Positions 1-7,026 of a DNA stretch of 25,718 nt are shown here, piece by piece (position 1 is the stretch's first letter; each line of letters starts with the position of its first letter). Location of the stretch: positions 1-25,718 of the forward strand of contig CALKHD010000176.1 in NCBI GenBank assembly GCA_938092195.1, written 5' to 3'. The DNA is from an uncultured Flavobacteriales bacterium (GTDB lineage Bacteria > Bacteroidota > Bacteroidia > Flavobacteriales_D > Sanyastnellaceae). The position numbers were made by a program, and so were the translations under genes. The notes under the pieces are model-generated. The model was not told where the DNA came from and made no database searches. It saw nothing but the letters and a program-made list of their open reading frames with translations.

Positions 1-36
1 AGCAGACGAAAGGAAGGATGCATCTCTGCAACCTGC

Positions 37-44
37 TAACTTTG
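37..44 (+). promoter_or_regulatory. Candidate -7 promoter box of asd
   Basis: TAACTTTG matches the Bacteroidetes -7 consensus TAnnTTTG exactly. No convincing TTG lies at the -33 position, where the sequence reads AAGGATG. Transcription would begin near base 49. That gives a leader of about 60 bases to the preferred asd ATG at 110, or almost none to the in-frame ATG at 53. This is inference from a short motif. Confidence 0.4.
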
Positions 45-109
45 AACTCCTCATGGTTCCCGCCTGTTTACTCAGGGACCACAGCTGCAAATCTGAAACC
101 GAAACCACC

Positions 110-1129
110 ATGGCCAACTCGACCCACGGACGCACCCTCGCTCTTGTCGGCGCTACAGGATTGGTTGGCCGGACCATCTTGGAAGGCCTTGCCGCACGGA
201 AATTCCCTGTGAAGAGACTCCTTCCGGTGGCCAGCAGCCGCTCCAAAGGGAAGACCATTGAATTTCGCGGTCAGGAGATTCCTGTGATGACTGTGGAGGA
301 GGCCCTTGAGCAAAAGCCAGACCTTGCCTTGTTCAGTGCTGGTGGCGATGTGAGCCGTCAATGGGCCAGGGCATTCACCGACATTGGGGCTTCAGTCGTG
401 GACAATTCTTCGGCATGGAGAATGGATCCCGAAGTGCCCTTGGTCGTGCCAGAAGTGAATGCGGACGCCATTCGGAATGAAGACCTTCTCATTGCCAATC
501 CGAACTGCTCCACGATTCAGTTGGTGATGGCCTTGAAGCCACTGCACGATCGTTTTTTGATTCGCCGGGCCATTGTGAGCACGTATCAAAGCGTCACTGG
601 AACAGGACAGGCGGGCATTGATCAACTCGAGCAAGAAAGGGCAGGAGAAGAGGCCAACCGTGTCTATCCCCACCCCATCGACGGAAATTGTTTGCCCCAT
701 TGCGATGTCTTTTTGGAGAATGACTTCACCAAAGAGGAAATGAAGCTCCACCATGAGACCAAAAAAATCCTGAACGACGCCCAAGTCGAGGTCAGTGCGA
801 CCGCGGTGCGGGTCCCCGTGGCGGGAGGGCACAGTGAAAGTGTTTATTTGGAGCTGGAGCGCTCGTTCAGCGTACCCGATGTGAAGGAGGCCCTTCAACT
901 CATGCCGGGTTTGATCATTCAAGACGATCCCATGTCCAACATCTACCCCATGCCGCTGAAAGCCGCTGGGAAAGATGAAGTTTTCGTGGGTCGCATACGC
1001 CGTGACCTCTCCCATGAGCAAGGGCTGCACCTTTGGATTGTCGCCGACAACTTGAAGAAAGGCGCCGCCACCAATGCCATTCAGATCGCTGAGTACCTGC
1101 AACGATCCGGGCGTTTTAGAAAGTCGTAA
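110..1129 (+). CDS. asd: Aspartate-semialdehyde dehydrogenase
   Basis: The product (339 aa) reduces aspartyl-4-phosphate to aspartate semialdehyde with NADPH, the branch step to lysine/diaminopimelate, threonine and methionine. Visible are the Rossmann motif GATGLVG at residues 14-20, the active-site cysteine in NPNCSTIQ (Cys133), the STYQ segment (Gln160), and the substrate-binding RVPVAGGHSE segment (Arg234, His241). Length matches the bacterial family. I chose the ATG at 110 because family members begin only a few residues before the Rossmann strand. An in-frame ATG at 53 would add 19 residues (two Cys, no conserved features), but it lies 8 bases behind a -7-like box, so it is not fully excluded. 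The gene appears monocistronic; 72 bases separate it from the next gene. Confidence 0.96.
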   Translation: MANSTHGRTLALVGATGLVGRTILEGLAARKFPVKRLLPVASSRSKGKTIEFRGQEIPVMTVEEALEQKPDLALFSAGGDVSRQWARAFTDIGASVVDNSSAWRMDPEVPLVVPEVNADAIRNEDLLIANPNCSTIQLVMALKPLHDRFLIRRAIVSTYQSVTGTGQAGIDQLEQERAGEEANRVYPHPIDGNCLPHCDVFLENDFTKEEMKLHHETKKILNDAQVEVSATAVRVPVAGGHSESVYLELERSFSVPDVKEALQLMPGLIIQDDPMSNIYPMPLKAAGKDEVFVGRIRRDLSHEQGLHLWIVADNLKKGAATNAIQIAEYLQRSGRFRKS

Positions 1130-1144
1130 CACCAGCATATCGGG

Positions 1145-1171
1145 CGCCTCGGGCCCAGAAAATCGGAGGCG
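1145..1171 (+). repeat. Inverted repeat in the asd-Kunitz gap
   Basis: CGCCTC (1145-1150) and GAGGCG (1166-1171) are perfect 6-base arms around a 15-base loop. It is followed directly by TACCTTCC (1172-1179), one base off the TAnnTTCG box seen at other genes here. It may be a weak terminator for asd (no T-run follows) or an operator/promoter for the secreted Kunitz protein. The short arms make chance possible. Confidence 0.3.
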
Positions 1172-1201
1172 TACCTTCCGGGAGTTCTCACTTCCCTTCT
1201 G

Positions 1202-1972
1202 ATGTCCCGTTTGATTTTTTCGAAGCTGTTCGCCCTGCTCCTCTGCACGGCCTCAATGTTATGGAGCACGGTTTGCGCTCAAGATGACCCCTGCTTTTTG
1301 CTCCCCGATCCGGGACCTTGTGAAGCGGCCATCCCCGCCTGGTACTTTGACCAAGACAACCTGGGGTGCAGCCAGTTCACTTGGGGCGGCTGTGAAGGGG
1401 TGGTTCCCTTCGAAACCTTGGAAGAATGCCTGTTGGCTCAATGTGGCAGCGACAGCACCCTCTCTGACTTGTGCGACTCCATTGCCATCCAACCATTGGT
1501 GATTGGCAACACTGAGCTGGGCCACTTGGAGGTGGAAGTCTCTCCCGATTATCAGACTCCGTATTGGTTTGGATATGCCGGGTTTGCGCTGTTTGATGCG
1601 AGCGGAGTCCTGCTGGCAGCCGAAAACGTGAACACCGCGCCCAATGCGTTTGGCTTTGACGGGAACTTAGAGCCCCACTCTCGCTTTTTGGACTACCAGC
1701 CTGGGGTGGACTTGAGCAGCGTTGAAGCGCCCTTTGATTTTGAACTCCGGCTCTACGAAGGATGGATGGCCGGCAGCGCCGTCGAGCGATGTCGCTGGTC
1801 CTGGACTTCGTTCAATGGGCTGAATCACATCGAGCTGCCCATCCAAGACCTGCCCTTCAATGTTGTGGAAACCACGGACATGATGGGCCGAAAGATCAAG
1901 CCCACATCCGGTCAATGGGTGCTGCAACGCGACCAACATGGCCGCGTCAGAAAGGCGCTGATCAACGAATGA
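1202..1972 (+). CDS. Secreted Kunitz/BPTI-domain protein with T9SS-like C-terminal tail
   Basis: This 256-residue protein has a signal peptide (residues 1-26, cleavage near VCA/QDD). It then has one Kunitz-type domain with six cysteines at 31, 40, 56, 64, 76 and 81. Spacings are 8, 15, 7, 11 and 4, against 8, 15, 7, 12 and 3 in BPTI, with the usual WGGC and FETLEEC segments. The residue equivalent to inhibitor P1 is Glu41, not Lys/Arg, so trypsin-type inhibition is unlikely. Residues 90-220 are a beta-rich region I do not recognise. The end (about 221-256, with DMMGRKIKPTSGQ and a final basic stretch) resembles short T9SS sorting tails, implying export to the cell surface. The stop overlaps the 3' end of convergent metG by 11 bases. 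The target protease, if any, is unknown. Confidence 0.85.
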   Translation: MSRLIFSKLFALLLCTASMLWSTVCAQDDPCFLLPDPGPCEAAIPAWYFDQDNLGCSQFTWGGCEGVVPFETLEECLLAQCGSDSTLSDLCDSIAIQPLVIGNTELGHLEVEVSPDYQTPYWFGYAGFALFDASGVLLAAENVNTAPNAFGFDGNLEPHSRFLDYQPGVDLSSVEAPFDFELRLYEGWMAGSAVERCRWSWTSFNGLNHIELPIQDLPFNVVETTDMMGRKIKPTSGQWVLQRDQHGRVRKALINE

Positions 1973-4031
1973 TGTCTCCGGCTTCGGCCCCTTCATCGGG
2001 GGTGACAAACCGCAAGCTCCCGTCTTCTGTCGAGGCCATGAGGACCATGCCCTGAGAAACCACGCCGCGAATTTTTCTTGGAGCCAGATTCGCCAACAAT
2101 GTCACCTTGCGGCCCACCACGTCTTCAGGTTTGAAGTGTTCGGCAATGCCACTGACAACAGTCCGCTCATCGTAGCCGGTTCTGACGGTGAGCTGCAGCA
2201 ACTTGTCTGCCCCTTTGACCTTCTCGGCGGCCACCACTTCTGCCACCCGCAGATCCATGGTCTGAAAGTCATCAAAAGAGGTTCCCGGCTTTTCGGCCTC
2301 CACGTCACGAAGCCCCTCCTGGGAAGCGTCCGGACCCAACTTGGCGCGCTGCACCTCGACCTGCTCATCGGTCACCTTCTCAAACAAAATGGGGAGGGCA
2401 CCCAAAGGCTGTCCCGTCGGAACCAAGTCGCCACCAGCCGCATCCCAAGGCAGGTCAGATGTGCCCAAGGCCGTCGCGATTTTCTCGGAAGTCCGAGGCA
2501 AAAACGGCGCCAGCACAATGGCCGCATTGGCTGTGATTTGCAAGGCCAAGCTCAAGATGTCCGCTGTTCGCTGGGCATCTGTTTTCATGACCTTCCAAGG
2601 CTCCTCTTCTGTCAAGTACTTGTTGCCAGCCCGCACCAAGCCCATGGCGTGCTGGAGGGCATCTCGGAAACGGTAACGCTCAATGGCGTCGCCCACTGCC
2701 CCAGGGGTTGACGCCATGAGTTCACGCAAAGCCTCGTCGGTGCTGGTCCATGTTCCACTGGCCGCTGGAGCCTTCCCGTCAAAATATTTCGAGGTGAGCA
2801 CCACCACCCGGTTCACGAAATTCCCAAGGACGTCTGCCAACTCATTGTTGACCCTAGACTGGAAGTCTTCCCAAGTGAATTCGGCATCTTTTTGCTCGGG
2901 CATGATGGAAGCCAAAACGTAGCGCATCTCATCGCTGCGGCCCGGAAAATCATCGATGTATTCCTTGGCCCAAACCGCCCAATTTCGCGAGGTTGAAATT
3001 TTGTCTCCTTCGAGGTTCATGAACTCGTTGGCCGGAACGTTGTGGGGCAGCAAGTATCCGCCGTGCTCTTTGAGAAGAATCGGGAAAATGATGCAGTGGA
3101 AAACGATGTTGTCCTTGCCAATGAAGTGAACCAACTGGGTGTCCTTGTCTTTCCAGTAAGGCGCCCAATCCGCTCCGTTTTTCTTCGCCCAATTTCGAGT
3201 GGCTGTGATGTAACCCAAAGGCGCATCGAGCCAGACGTACAAAACCTTACCATCCGCGCCTTCTACGGGGACGGGGACGCCCCAATCCAAGTCTCTGGTC
3301 ATGGCCCTGCTCTGCAAACCGCCATCCACCCAACTCTTGCACTGGCCCGTCACGTGGGCCTTCCAAGACTTGGGGTCGTGGTGTTGTTCGCCATCCAAAA
3401 CTCCGTCCTCCAGGTAGGTCTTAAGCCACGATTCGTGCCGGTCCATGGGCAAATACCACAACGTGGTTTCGCGCATTTCAGGGGTGCTGCCACTCAAGGT
3501 GCTCTTGGGGTCGATCAGTTCATCTGGAGACAAAGCAGACCCGCATTTTTCGCATTGGTCTCCATAGGCCCGGTCGTCCTGGCATTTGGGGCATGTGCCT
3601 TGGATGTAGCGGTCGGCCAAGAACTGCTTTTCCTGCGGGTCGTAAAACTGCTGTCTGGTTTCTTCTGTGAACGCTCCCTTTTCGAGCAGCTCTAAGAAGA
3701 ATTCTTGTGCAAATCCATGGTGCTCCTCACTTGAAGTGCGGTCGTAATGGTCAAACGCTATATCCAACCCAGAGAACGCCTCTTGCATCTCAGCATGGTA
3801 CCGGTCTACGATGGCCCGCGGGGTGGTTCCCTCTTTTCGGGCCCGAAGTGTGATGGCCGCACCGTGTTCATCTGAACCACATACCCACACCACATCCCGC
3901 TTCCGTGCCCGCAGATAGCGAACGTAAAGGTCTGCTGGCAAATAAGCACCGGCGATGTGACCAATGTGAATGGGGCCATTGGCGTAGGGCAACGCCGAAG
4001 TGACCAAAGTGCGCGCAGGCTTGGCAGTCAT
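1962..4031 (-). CDS. metG: Methionyl-tRNA synthetase
   Basis: The product (689 aa) charges tRNA-Met with methionine in the cytoplasm. The class I signature HIGH is at residues 22-25. The zinc knuckle CPKC...CEKC follows near residue 145. The KMSKS loop is present as KISTSRN. The C-terminal 100 residues form an EMAP/Trbp111-type tRNA-binding domain (FDDFQTMDLRVAEVV to RGVVSQGMVLMAS), so this is the long form with the dimerising appendix. The start ATG at 4031 lies 7 bases after TAACTTCG, a -7-like box, so the mRNA may have almost no leader. The 3' end overlaps the convergent Kunitz gene. It is divergent from kbl. Confidence 0.98.
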   Translation of the reverse strand: MTAKPARTLVTSALPYANGPIHIGHIAGAYLPADLYVRYLRARKRDVVWVCGSDEHGAAITLRARKEGTTPRAIVDRYHAEMQEAFSGLDIAFDHYDRTSSEEHHGFAQEFFLELLEKGAFTEETRQQFYDPQEKQFLADRYIQGTCPKCQDDRAYGDQCEKCGSALSPDELIDPKSTLSGSTPEMRETTLWYLPMDRHESWLKTYLEDGVLDGEQHHDPKSWKAHVTGQCKSWVDGGLQSRAMTRDLDWGVPVPVEGADGKVLYVWLDAPLGYITATRNWAKKNGADWAPYWKDKDTQLVHFIGKDNIVFHCIIFPILLKEHGGYLLPHNVPANEFMNLEGDKISTSRNWAVWAKEYIDDFPGRSDEMRYVLASIMPEQKDAEFTWEDFQSRVNNELADVLGNFVNRVVVLTSKYFDGKAPAASGTWTSTDEALRELMASTPGAVGDAIERYRFRDALQHAMGLVRAGNKYLTEEEPWKVMKTDAQRTADILSLALQITANAAIVLAPFLPRTSEKIATALGTSDLPWDAAGGDLVPTGQPLGALPILFEKVTDEQVEVQRAKLGPDASQEGLRDVEAEKPGTSFDDFQTMDLRVAEVVAAEKVKGADKLLQLTVRTGYDERTVVSGIAEHFKPEDVVGRKVTLLANLAPRKIRGVVSQGMVLMASTEDGSLRFVTPDEGAEAGDIIR

Positions 4032-4038
4032 GAGGGAA

Positions 4039-4046
4039 CGAAGTTA
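4039..4046 (-). promoter_or_regulatory. -7 promoter box of metG
   Basis: On the minus strand the sequence is TAACTTCG, then 7 bases, then the metG ATG. It matches TAnnTTTG except for C at position 7, and the same TAnnTTCG form recurs before kbl, holB and the rhodanese gene. It predicts a 5' leader of only a few bases. Confidence 0.5.
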
Positions 4047-4093
4047 ATTCAGCCGTGCCGGAAGCCCCCTGTGGCGCAACATGGATGCGCTCA

Positions 4094-4140
4094 GAAAAAG
4101 CAGGCCAACCCCCAACCGCTCAAGCCTTGGTTGCTTTTTC
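4094..4140. terminator. Orphan bidirectional terminator-like hairpin between metG and kbl
   Basis: GAAAAAGCA (4094-4102) and TGCTTTTTC (4132-4140) are perfect 9-base arms, and CCAA/TTGG (4105-4108, 4127-4130) continue the stem after a small bulge. The A-tract/T-tract form is that of a two-way intrinsic terminator. It sits in the 202-base divergent gap upstream of both promoters, where no annotated transcript ends. It may insulate the two genes or end a small unannotated RNA. The remainder of the gap (4047-4093, 4141-4221) shows nothing else. Confidence 0.45.
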
Positions 4141-4221
4141 AGATCTCGATGGCACCATTCGCCTCCGAACCCATGGATTCTGAAGGGCCCCAGTCTCACT
4201 TCTTTGACAAACCGAGGCGGC

Positions 4222-4229
4222 TATCTTCG
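4222..4229 (+). promoter_or_regulatory. -7 promoter box of kbl
   Basis: TATCTTCG is followed by 4 bases (TGGC) and the kbl ATG. A TTTGAC segment lies upstream (TTG at 4204-4206), 15 bases from the box, slightly closer than the usual Bacteroidetes spacing. If the box sits at -7, transcription starts at or next to the A of the ATG, i.e. a leaderless mRNA. Confidence 0.55.
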
Positions 4230-4233
4230 TGGC

Positions 4234-5439
4234 ATGTACGGCAAAATGAAGGGCCACTTGAGGGCCGAACTCGATTCGATTCAAGAAGACGGACTGTTCA
4301 AAAAAGAACGGGTCATCGCATCGGTCCAAGATGCCGTCATCCGATTGGATGATGGAAGCGAGGTCTTGAATTTTTGTGGCAACAACTATTTGGGGCTCTC
4401 CTCTCACCCACGGGTCGTGAATGCTGCGAAAAAGGCCATTGATGACCGTGGTTTCGGCATGTCCTCCGTGCGGTTCATTTGCGGAACCCAAGACATTCAC
4501 AAAGCGCTAGAAAGCACCATTGCCAAGTTTCACCATACGGAAGACACCATTCTGTATGCTGCCGCATTTGACGCCAATGGCGGGGTCTTTGAGCCGCTTC
4601 TGACCAAGGAAGATGCCATCATCTCGGACTCCTTGAATCACGCGTCCATCATCGATGGCGTTCGGCTGTGCAAAGCCGCCCGGTATCGGTATGCCAACAA
4701 TGACATGGCCGACCTCGAAAAACAACTGCAAGTCGCCAGCGAAGCGGGCCATCGATTCAAAGTGATTGTGACCGATGGTGTGTTTTCCATGGACGGTTAT
4801 GTGGCGCAAATCGGCAAGATTTGTGACCTCGCAGATGCCTACGACGCATTGGTGATGGTGGACGAATGCCACGCCACGGGGTTCATTGGAAAGACCGGCA
4901 GGGGTTCCATAGAACTGCATGACGCATTGGGCAGGGTGGACATCATCACCGGAACCTTGGGCAAAGCCCTCGGTGGCGCCATGGGCGGGTTCACCACGGG
5001 CCGGGCCGAAATCATCGAGATTCTGCGTCAACGAAGCCGGCCATACCTGTTCAGCAACTCCCTGGCTCCAAGCATTGTCGGCGCCAGTTTGGAGGTCTTT
5101 AAAATGCTGGACGAGACCACAGCACTTCGAGATCAACTCGAAGAAAATACCCGCTATTTCAAAGCGGGTTTGACCAGAATCGGACTGGACTTCAAGGACG
5201 GTGAAAGCGCCATTGTGCCAGTGATGCTCGGCGATGCCCGCTTGAGCCAAACCATGGCCGACGCTCTGCTCGCGGAGGGCATTTATGTGATTGGCTTCTT
5301 CTATCCAGTGGTCCCCAAAGGACAGGCGCGAATTCGCGTTCAACTGAGTGCAGCGCACACCCAGGAACACTTGGACCAAGCCCTCGCTGCTTTTGAAAAA
5401 GTGGGGCGCGAGTTGGGCGTGGTTGCCGCCACAGCCTGA
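4234..5439 (+). CDS. kbl: Glycine C-acetyltransferase (2-amino-3-ketobutyrate CoA ligase)
   Basis: This PLP enzyme of the alpha-oxoamine synthase family interconverts 2-amino-3-ketobutyrate plus CoA with glycine plus acetyl-CoA, the second step of threonine breakdown via threonine dehydrogenase. At 401 aa it matches the family length. The start MYGKMKGHL is the family's usual N-terminus. The PLP lysine is in TGTLGKALGGAMGG (Lys244). DECHATGF (residues 210-217) supplies the PLP-ring aspartate and histidine. An upstream in-frame ATG at 4081 would add 51 low-conservation residues and read through the hairpin and the -7 box, so I rejected it. The FAD oxidoreductase starts 2 bases after the stop, giving a two-gene operon. 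No threonine dehydrogenase is present in the window. Related 8-amino-7-oxononanoate synthase activity is possible but less likely. Confidence 0.93.
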   Translation: MYGKMKGHLRAELDSIQEDGLFKKERVIASVQDAVIRLDDGSEVLNFCGNNYLGLSSHPRVVNAAKKAIDDRGFGMSSVRFICGTQDIHKALESTIAKFHHTEDTILYAAAFDANGGVFEPLLTKEDAIISDSLNHASIIDGVRLCKAARYRYANNDMADLEKQLQVASEAGHRFKVIVTDGVFSMDGYVAQIGKICDLADAYDALVMVDECHATGFIGKTGRGSIELHDALGRVDIITGTLGKALGGAMGGFTTGRAEIIEILRQRSRPYLFSNSLAPSIVGASLEVFKMLDETTALRDQLEENTRYFKAGLTRIGLDFKDGESAIVPVMLGDARLSQTMADALLAEGIYVIGFFYPVVPKGQARIRVQLSAAHTQEHLDQALAAFEKVGRELGVVAATA

Positions 5440-5441
5440 CC

Positions 5442-6452
5442 ATGCGTGTCCTTGTCATTGGCCAAGGCTTGGCGGGCACATTGTTCAGCCATGTGGCCCT
5501 TCAAAGGGGTTGGGACTGCCATGTGCTGGACGCGGGGTTGCCTTCGGCTTCTTCCGTGGCAGCCGGCATGTTCAACCCCATGTCCTTTCGGCGAATCGTC
5601 GAAGTTTGGGATGCTCAAGCTCATCTGGACGCACTCAAGGCCTCCATGGACGATTTCTCGGCCATATTGAACGCGCCCTTTCTTCATCTACTGCCCATTC
5701 ACAAAAGAATCGCCAATGCCGACTACGCCGCCCTTTGGAATGAGAAGTGCGCAGAATGCCCTTGGATTTCTCCAGTGCAATTCCAGGATGGTGTGGCCCA
5801 TTATGGAACCGTCACAGGCGGTGGATGGGTGAACCTTCGATCCTTGATTCCCCTCTGGCGCGATCATCTGAACGACTCCGGACGGTTTGAGAAGCGGTCC
5901 ATTGATGTGTCAGATGACACTTCCGAATGGGACGCCGTGGTGGACTGCCGAGGCATGGCCATGAGGGATGCCCCAGCGGGCACTCCCCTCGACCTGCGCG
6001 CCAACCGCGGCGAAATCCTGACCGTAGAGTGCGATTCAGAATCCAACCCAAGCCCTGTTCCCCAAGATCTCATCCTCAATTTCGGAAAATGGACCCTGCC
6101 CATTGCGCCGAACCTTTGGCGATTGGGAGCCAGCTATGAATGGCACAAAGAGGACTTCGAGTCCACTCCAGAAACGGCGGACTACCTCCATGACGCGCTT
6201 GAGAAAGAACTTGGCTGCTCGTCGAACCTGAAGACACGACTTCACCAGGTGGGACTGCGTCCCGTATCGCGAGACCGCAGACCCATCGTGGGACCCATGC
6301 CCGGTCGACCGGGCTGGTATGTCTTCAATGGCCTTGGAACAAGGGGGGTCTTAATCGGCCCCAAATGGGCACATAATTTAGCCGACCAAATTTCGGGGGT
6401 CTCTCAAACCCCTGCTGTGGTTGACCCGAATAGATTGACAAAACTGTCATAG
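5442..6452 (+). CDS. FAD-dependent oxidoreductase, DAO (glycine/D-amino-acid oxidase-like) family
   Basis: The 336-residue protein opens with the dinucleotide-binding motif VIGQGLAG (Gly7, Gly9, Gly12). It ends with the DAO-family segment GLRPVSRDRRPIVGPMPG, followed by NGLGTRGVLIGP, which close the FAD site. The middle (NANRGEILTVE-like segment near 195) fits the substrate domain of the family. There is no signal peptide, so it is cytoplasmic or membrane-peripheral. It starts 2 bases after kbl, so the two are co-transcribed. Since Kbl makes or uses glycine, an amino-acid or imino-acid oxidase role is tempting, but the substrate cannot be read from the sequence. The last codons overlap a 14-base palindrome near the regulator promoter. 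Confidence 0.82.
   Translation: MRVLVIGQGLAGTLFSHVALQRGWDCHVLDAGLPSASSVAAGMFNPMSFRRIVEVWDAQAHLDALKASMDDFSAILNAPFLHLLPIHKRIANADYAALWNEKCAECPWISPVQFQDGVAHYGTVTGGGWVNLRSLIPLWRDHLNDSGRFEKRSIDVSDDTSEWDAVVDCRGMAMRDAPAGTPLDLRANRGEILTVECDSESNPSPVPQDLILNFGKWTLPIAPNLWRLGASYEWHKEDFESTPETADYLHDALEKELGCSSNLKTRLHQVGLRPVSRDRRPIVGPMPGRPGWYVFNGLGTRGVLIGPKWAHNLADQISGVSQTPAVVDPNRLTKLS
6436..6449. repeat. Perfect 14-base palindrome TGACA-N4-TGTCA
   Basis: TGACA AAAC TGTCA spans the last codons of the oxidoreductase gene, 3 bases ahead of the 18-base operator-like palindrome. It could be a second operator for the regulator gene or a weak terminator stem (a T-rich stretch follows). No copy is found before the ferritin gene, so it is not part of the shared operator. 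Confidence 0.35.
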
Positions 6453-6470
6453 TTTCATTTAAAAATGAAA
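6453..6470. promoter_or_regulatory. Operator-like palindrome at the GbsR/MarR-type regulator promoter
   Basis: TTTCATTTAAAAATGAAA has perfect 8-base arms around AA and abuts the -7 box of the regulator gene. A related palindrome (15 of 18 bases identical) lies just before the ferritin ATG. Position and symmetry fit a winged-helix dimer site used for autoregulation; binding is inferred. Confidence 0.6.
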
Positions 6471-6478
6471 TATCTTTG
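6471..6478 (+). promoter_or_regulatory. -7 promoter box of the GbsR/MarR-type regulator
   Basis: TATCTTTG matches TAnnTTTG perfectly and is followed by GGC and the ATG at 6482. The TTG within the box (6476) is an in-frame start codon, but using it would put the start inside the promoter element, so the ATG is preferred. A leaderless transcript is predicted. Confidence 0.6.
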
Positions 6479-6481
6479 GGC

Positions 6482-6928
6482 ATGGATGAGGATTTCAGCG
6501 AATTTTCTGCGGCGGCCAATTACCTGCTGAAACACTGGCCACCCGTCCTTAAGGCTTGGGGCTTTACAAAAACAGCGGGCAAGATCCATGCACTTTTACT
6601 CGCCCACCCCACCGCCTTGACTTCAGATGAAATCATGGGCACCCTCGAAATCAGCAGAGGAGGCGTCAGCACCCAGCTTGGAATCCTCCATTCTTCCGGC
6701 CTGGTGGAACGACTCAAAATCATGGGAGAACGACATGAGAAATTCACAGCGATTCGCAATCCGGATGAAGTCCATGTCGCACTTCAGTCGCACCTTGAAC
6801 AAAAAACATTGCTTCCCCTTCTCGAAATGCGGGCTGCGGTTTCAGCCATCTCAGGAAAGGGCGATTTGCATTGGTTCAACACCGTTTTCGCCCTCGGTGC
6901 GCTACAAACGCCATCACCGTCAAGATAA
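6482..6928 (+). CDS. GbsR/MarR-family transcriptional regulator
   Basis: The product (148 aa) is a small winged-helix DNA-binding protein. The recognition region is roughly residues 45-90: TSDEIMGTLEISRGGVSTQLGILHSSGLVERL, followed by a GERHEKF wing, the layout of GbsR-like MarR proteins. The C-terminal helices would form the dimer interface. It has its own promoter with an abutting palindrome, so autoregulation is likely. A near-copy of the palindrome precedes the ferritin gene 98 bases downstream, pointing to ferritin as a target. The ligand is unknown; there is no obvious metal-binding Cys/His cluster. The start at 6482 rather than the TTG at 6476 is explained by the promoter box. The downstream gap is very AT-rich. 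Confidence 0.85.
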   Translation: MDEDFSEFSAAANYLLKHWPPVLKAWGFTKTAGKIHALLLAHPTALTSDEIMGTLEISRGGVSTQLGILHSSGLVERLKIMGERHEKFTAIRNPDEVHVALQSHLEQKTLLPLLEMRAAVSAISGKGDLHWFNTVFALGALQTPSPSR

Positions 6929-6946
6929 TAAACATCCATATTTTAA

Positions 6947-6996
6947 TTGAGAACCTATTCTGTTGATTTTCATCATATCAATATCCATTCTCTCAA
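6947..6996. repeat. Nested inverted repeats in the AT-rich ferritin upstream region
   Basis: TTGAGA (6947-6952) pairs with TCTCAA (6991-6996), and inside them TTGAT (6963-6967) pairs with ATCAA (6977-6981). The 98-base gap 6929-7026 is far more AT-rich than its surroundings. It may hold further regulator or nucleoid-protein sites. The arms are short, so confidence is low. Confidence 0.3.
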
Positions 6997-7004
6997 CTGA
7001 TTTA

Positions 7005-7022
7005 TTTCATTTTAATCTGAAA
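7005..7022. promoter_or_regulatory. Operator-like palindrome before ferritin
   Basis: TTTCATTTTAATCTGAAA (7 of 9 base pairs symmetric) ends 4 bases before the ferritin ATG. It shares 15 of 18 bases with the palindrome at the regulator promoter. It overlaps the place where a -7 box would be expected (TAATCTGA, 7013-7020, a poor match), so a bound protein would block transcription. Confidence 0.55.
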
Positions 7023-7026
7023 ACTC

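Noticed and set aside
4081..4233. Longer start for kbl at ATG 4081, adding 51 residues
   Set aside because: The extension runs through the terminator-like hairpin and the -7 box, has no family resemblance, and MYGKMKGHL is the normal Kbl N-terminus.
4507..5379. 290-codon minus-strand open frame inside kbl
   Set aside because: It lies wholly opposite a strongly conserved gene and shows no domain or signal of its own.
6476..6481. TTG start for the GbsR-like regulator at 6476
   Set aside because: The TTG is part of the perfect -7 box TATCTTTG; the ATG at 6482 fits the promoter spacing seen at other genes.
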